A DNA stretch of 5,711 nt from Methanomicrobiales archaeon (GTDB lineage Archaea > Halobacteriota > Methanomicrobia > Methanomicrobiales > JACTUA01). The stretch is taken from NCBI GenBank assembly GCA_028678715.1, contig JAJRCY010000067.1, forward strand, positions 1 to 5,711, written 5' to 3'. Of this stretch, positions 5,374 to 5,711 are shown piece by piece (within the stretch, counting starts at the first letter, position 1; the number at the start of each line of letters is the position of its first letter). The notes under the pieces were generated by a model. The model searched no databases. It was not told where the DNA came from and worked only from the letters and a program-made list of their open reading frames with translations. Made by a program: the position numbers and the translations under genes.

Positions 5374-5406
5374 GTCCTCCCTGAAGGATCCTCCCCTCGG
5401 GAGGAC
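5374..5406 (+). terminator. Hairpin(s) after the HEAT-like gene, possible terminator
   Basis: TCCTCCC (5389-5395) pairs with GGGAGGA (5399-5405) over a 3-nt loop. The same right arm can instead pair with GTCCTCCC at 5374-5381 (8 bp with GGGAGGAC, 17-nt loop), so two structures exclude each other. It begins 2 nt after the stop codon. T-rich DNA (CTTATTTATTC) follows only 25 nt later, so this may be a terminator of mixed type, but evidence is modest. Confidence 0.4.
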
Positions 5407-5428
5407 ATGCCTGGCCCGGATGCTACCC

Positions 5429-5439
5429 TTATTTATTCT
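5429..5439 (+). promoter_or_regulatory. Possible DNA ligase promoter (TATA-like box)
   Basis: CTTATTTATTC is the only AT-rich run between the HEAT-like gene and the ligase. It would place the transcription start near 5460 and give a leader of about 50 nt. The same T-rich run could instead serve as an upstream transcription end. Confidence 0.4.
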
Positions 5440-5471
5440 CGCTGCCATAACCACAGAATAGCGCGCCCGTA

Positions 5472-5484
5472 CCCCGTGACGGGG
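5472..5484. other. 13-nt palindrome in the ligase leader
   Basis: CCCCGTGACGGGG is a perfect dyad around one central base and ends 28 nt before the ligase ATG. A second short dyad, CCCGCGGG, lies at 5490-5497. If the TATA-like box at 5429-5439 is used, both fall within the mRNA leader. Function unknown. Confidence 0.3.
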
Positions 5485-5512
5485 AACGACCCGCGGGAGC
5501 GGCGTGGGATCC

Positions 5513-5711
5513 ATGCAGTTCGTTGAATTCGCCCAGATCTGCGACCGGCTGGAGGGGATCAGCGGCCGGCTGGAGATGATCGAGGTCGTCTCCGGCGTCC
5601 TTCCCTCGCTGGACGACGCGGAGCTCCCCCTCTTTGTCCGGTTCGTGATGGGCCGGATCTTTTCGGACTGGTCGCCGCTGAAGCTCGGGATCGGGCCGAA
5701 CCTCCTGTACG
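5513..5711 (+). CDS. lig: ATP-dependent DNA ligase, N-terminal part (cut by window edge)
   Basis: Archaeal ATP-dependent DNA ligase joins nicks during Okazaki fragment maturation and repair. Only the first 66 codons are in the window. They match the N-terminal DNA-binding domain of the family: [20 protein letters not shown] at 1-20, then [19 protein letters not shown] at 30-48, and [17 protein letters not shown] at 50-66. The pattern [11 protein letters not shown], and LGIGPNLLY is characteristic of euryarchaeal ligases. The AMP-accepting lysine and the catalytic core are beyond the edge. ATG 5513 follows GTGGGATCC, a weak relative of the archaeal GGTGATCC SD. It is unlinked by overlap to the HEAT-like gene upstream and probably has its own promoter. 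Confidence 0.92.
   Translation, partial: MQFVEFAQICDRLEGISGRLEMIEVVSGVLPSLDDAELPLFVRFVMGRIFSDWSPLKLGIGPNLLY

Noticed and set aside
1..5711. CRISPR array, tRNA or rRNA genes, insertion sequence, toxin-antitoxin or defence system
   Set aside because: No regularly spaced repeats, cloverleaf-like sequence, transposase frame or terminal inverted repeats were seen. The genes present are metabolic, transport and DNA-maintenance genes.

Overview
The window looks like chromosomal DNA from a methanogenic archaeon, most likely of the order Methanomicrobiales. Four things point there. The DNA ligase start at the right edge is of the archaeal ATP-dependent type. Genes are GC-rich, while short AT-rich patches with TATA-like boxes lie about 25-30 nt ahead of starts. 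Some genes appear leaderless or use GTG starts. A tungstate-type oxyanion importer is present, which suits the tungsten or molybdenum enzymes of methanogenesis. The lineage is an inference from protein resemblance; no rRNA is present.

Layout. The left edge (1-560, minus strand) holds the N-terminal 186 codons of histidinol dehydrogenase (hisD), cut by the window. A divergent intergenic region (561-754) carries a TATA-like box for hisD and an AT-rich promoter patch for the next operon, with a perfect 8-bp inverted repeat. Next comes a plus-strand ABC importer operon: tupA (lipoprotein substrate-binding protein, 755-1729), tupB (permease, 1834-2535) and tupC (ATPase with a C-terminal TOBE-like domain, 2528-3628). 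tupB and tupC overlap by 8 nt. A 63-aa single-pass membrane protein (3650-3841) follows only 21 nt after tupC. A YycJ/WalJ-type metallo-beta-lactamase-fold nuclease (3946-4719) is next.

The stretch 4720-5111 has no intact gene. It begins with what I read as a decayed C-terminal fragment of a UMP-kinase-family (amino acid kinase fold) gene, with frameshift(s) and an in-frame stop. It continues with three palindromes or stem-loops and an AT-rich promoter. After it lie an 86-aa HEAT-like protein (5112-5372), a spacer with a hairpin, a TATA-like box and a palindrome, and the first 66 codons of the ATP-dependent DNA ligase (5513 to the edge).

How the parts work together. TupA captures the oxyanion outside the membrane, TupB forms the channel, and TupC powers transport. 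The TOBE-like domain of TupC could sense internal oxyanion. The MBL nuclease, the HEAT-like protein and the ligase all suggest nucleic-acid maintenance, but they have separate upstream regions and I see no proof that they form one operon. I do not see a clearly new multi-gene system. The observations most worth checking are the UMP-kinase-family fossil, the inverted repeat at the tup promoter, the Tup importer with a TOBE-bearing ATPase, and the unidentified membrane peptide behind it.
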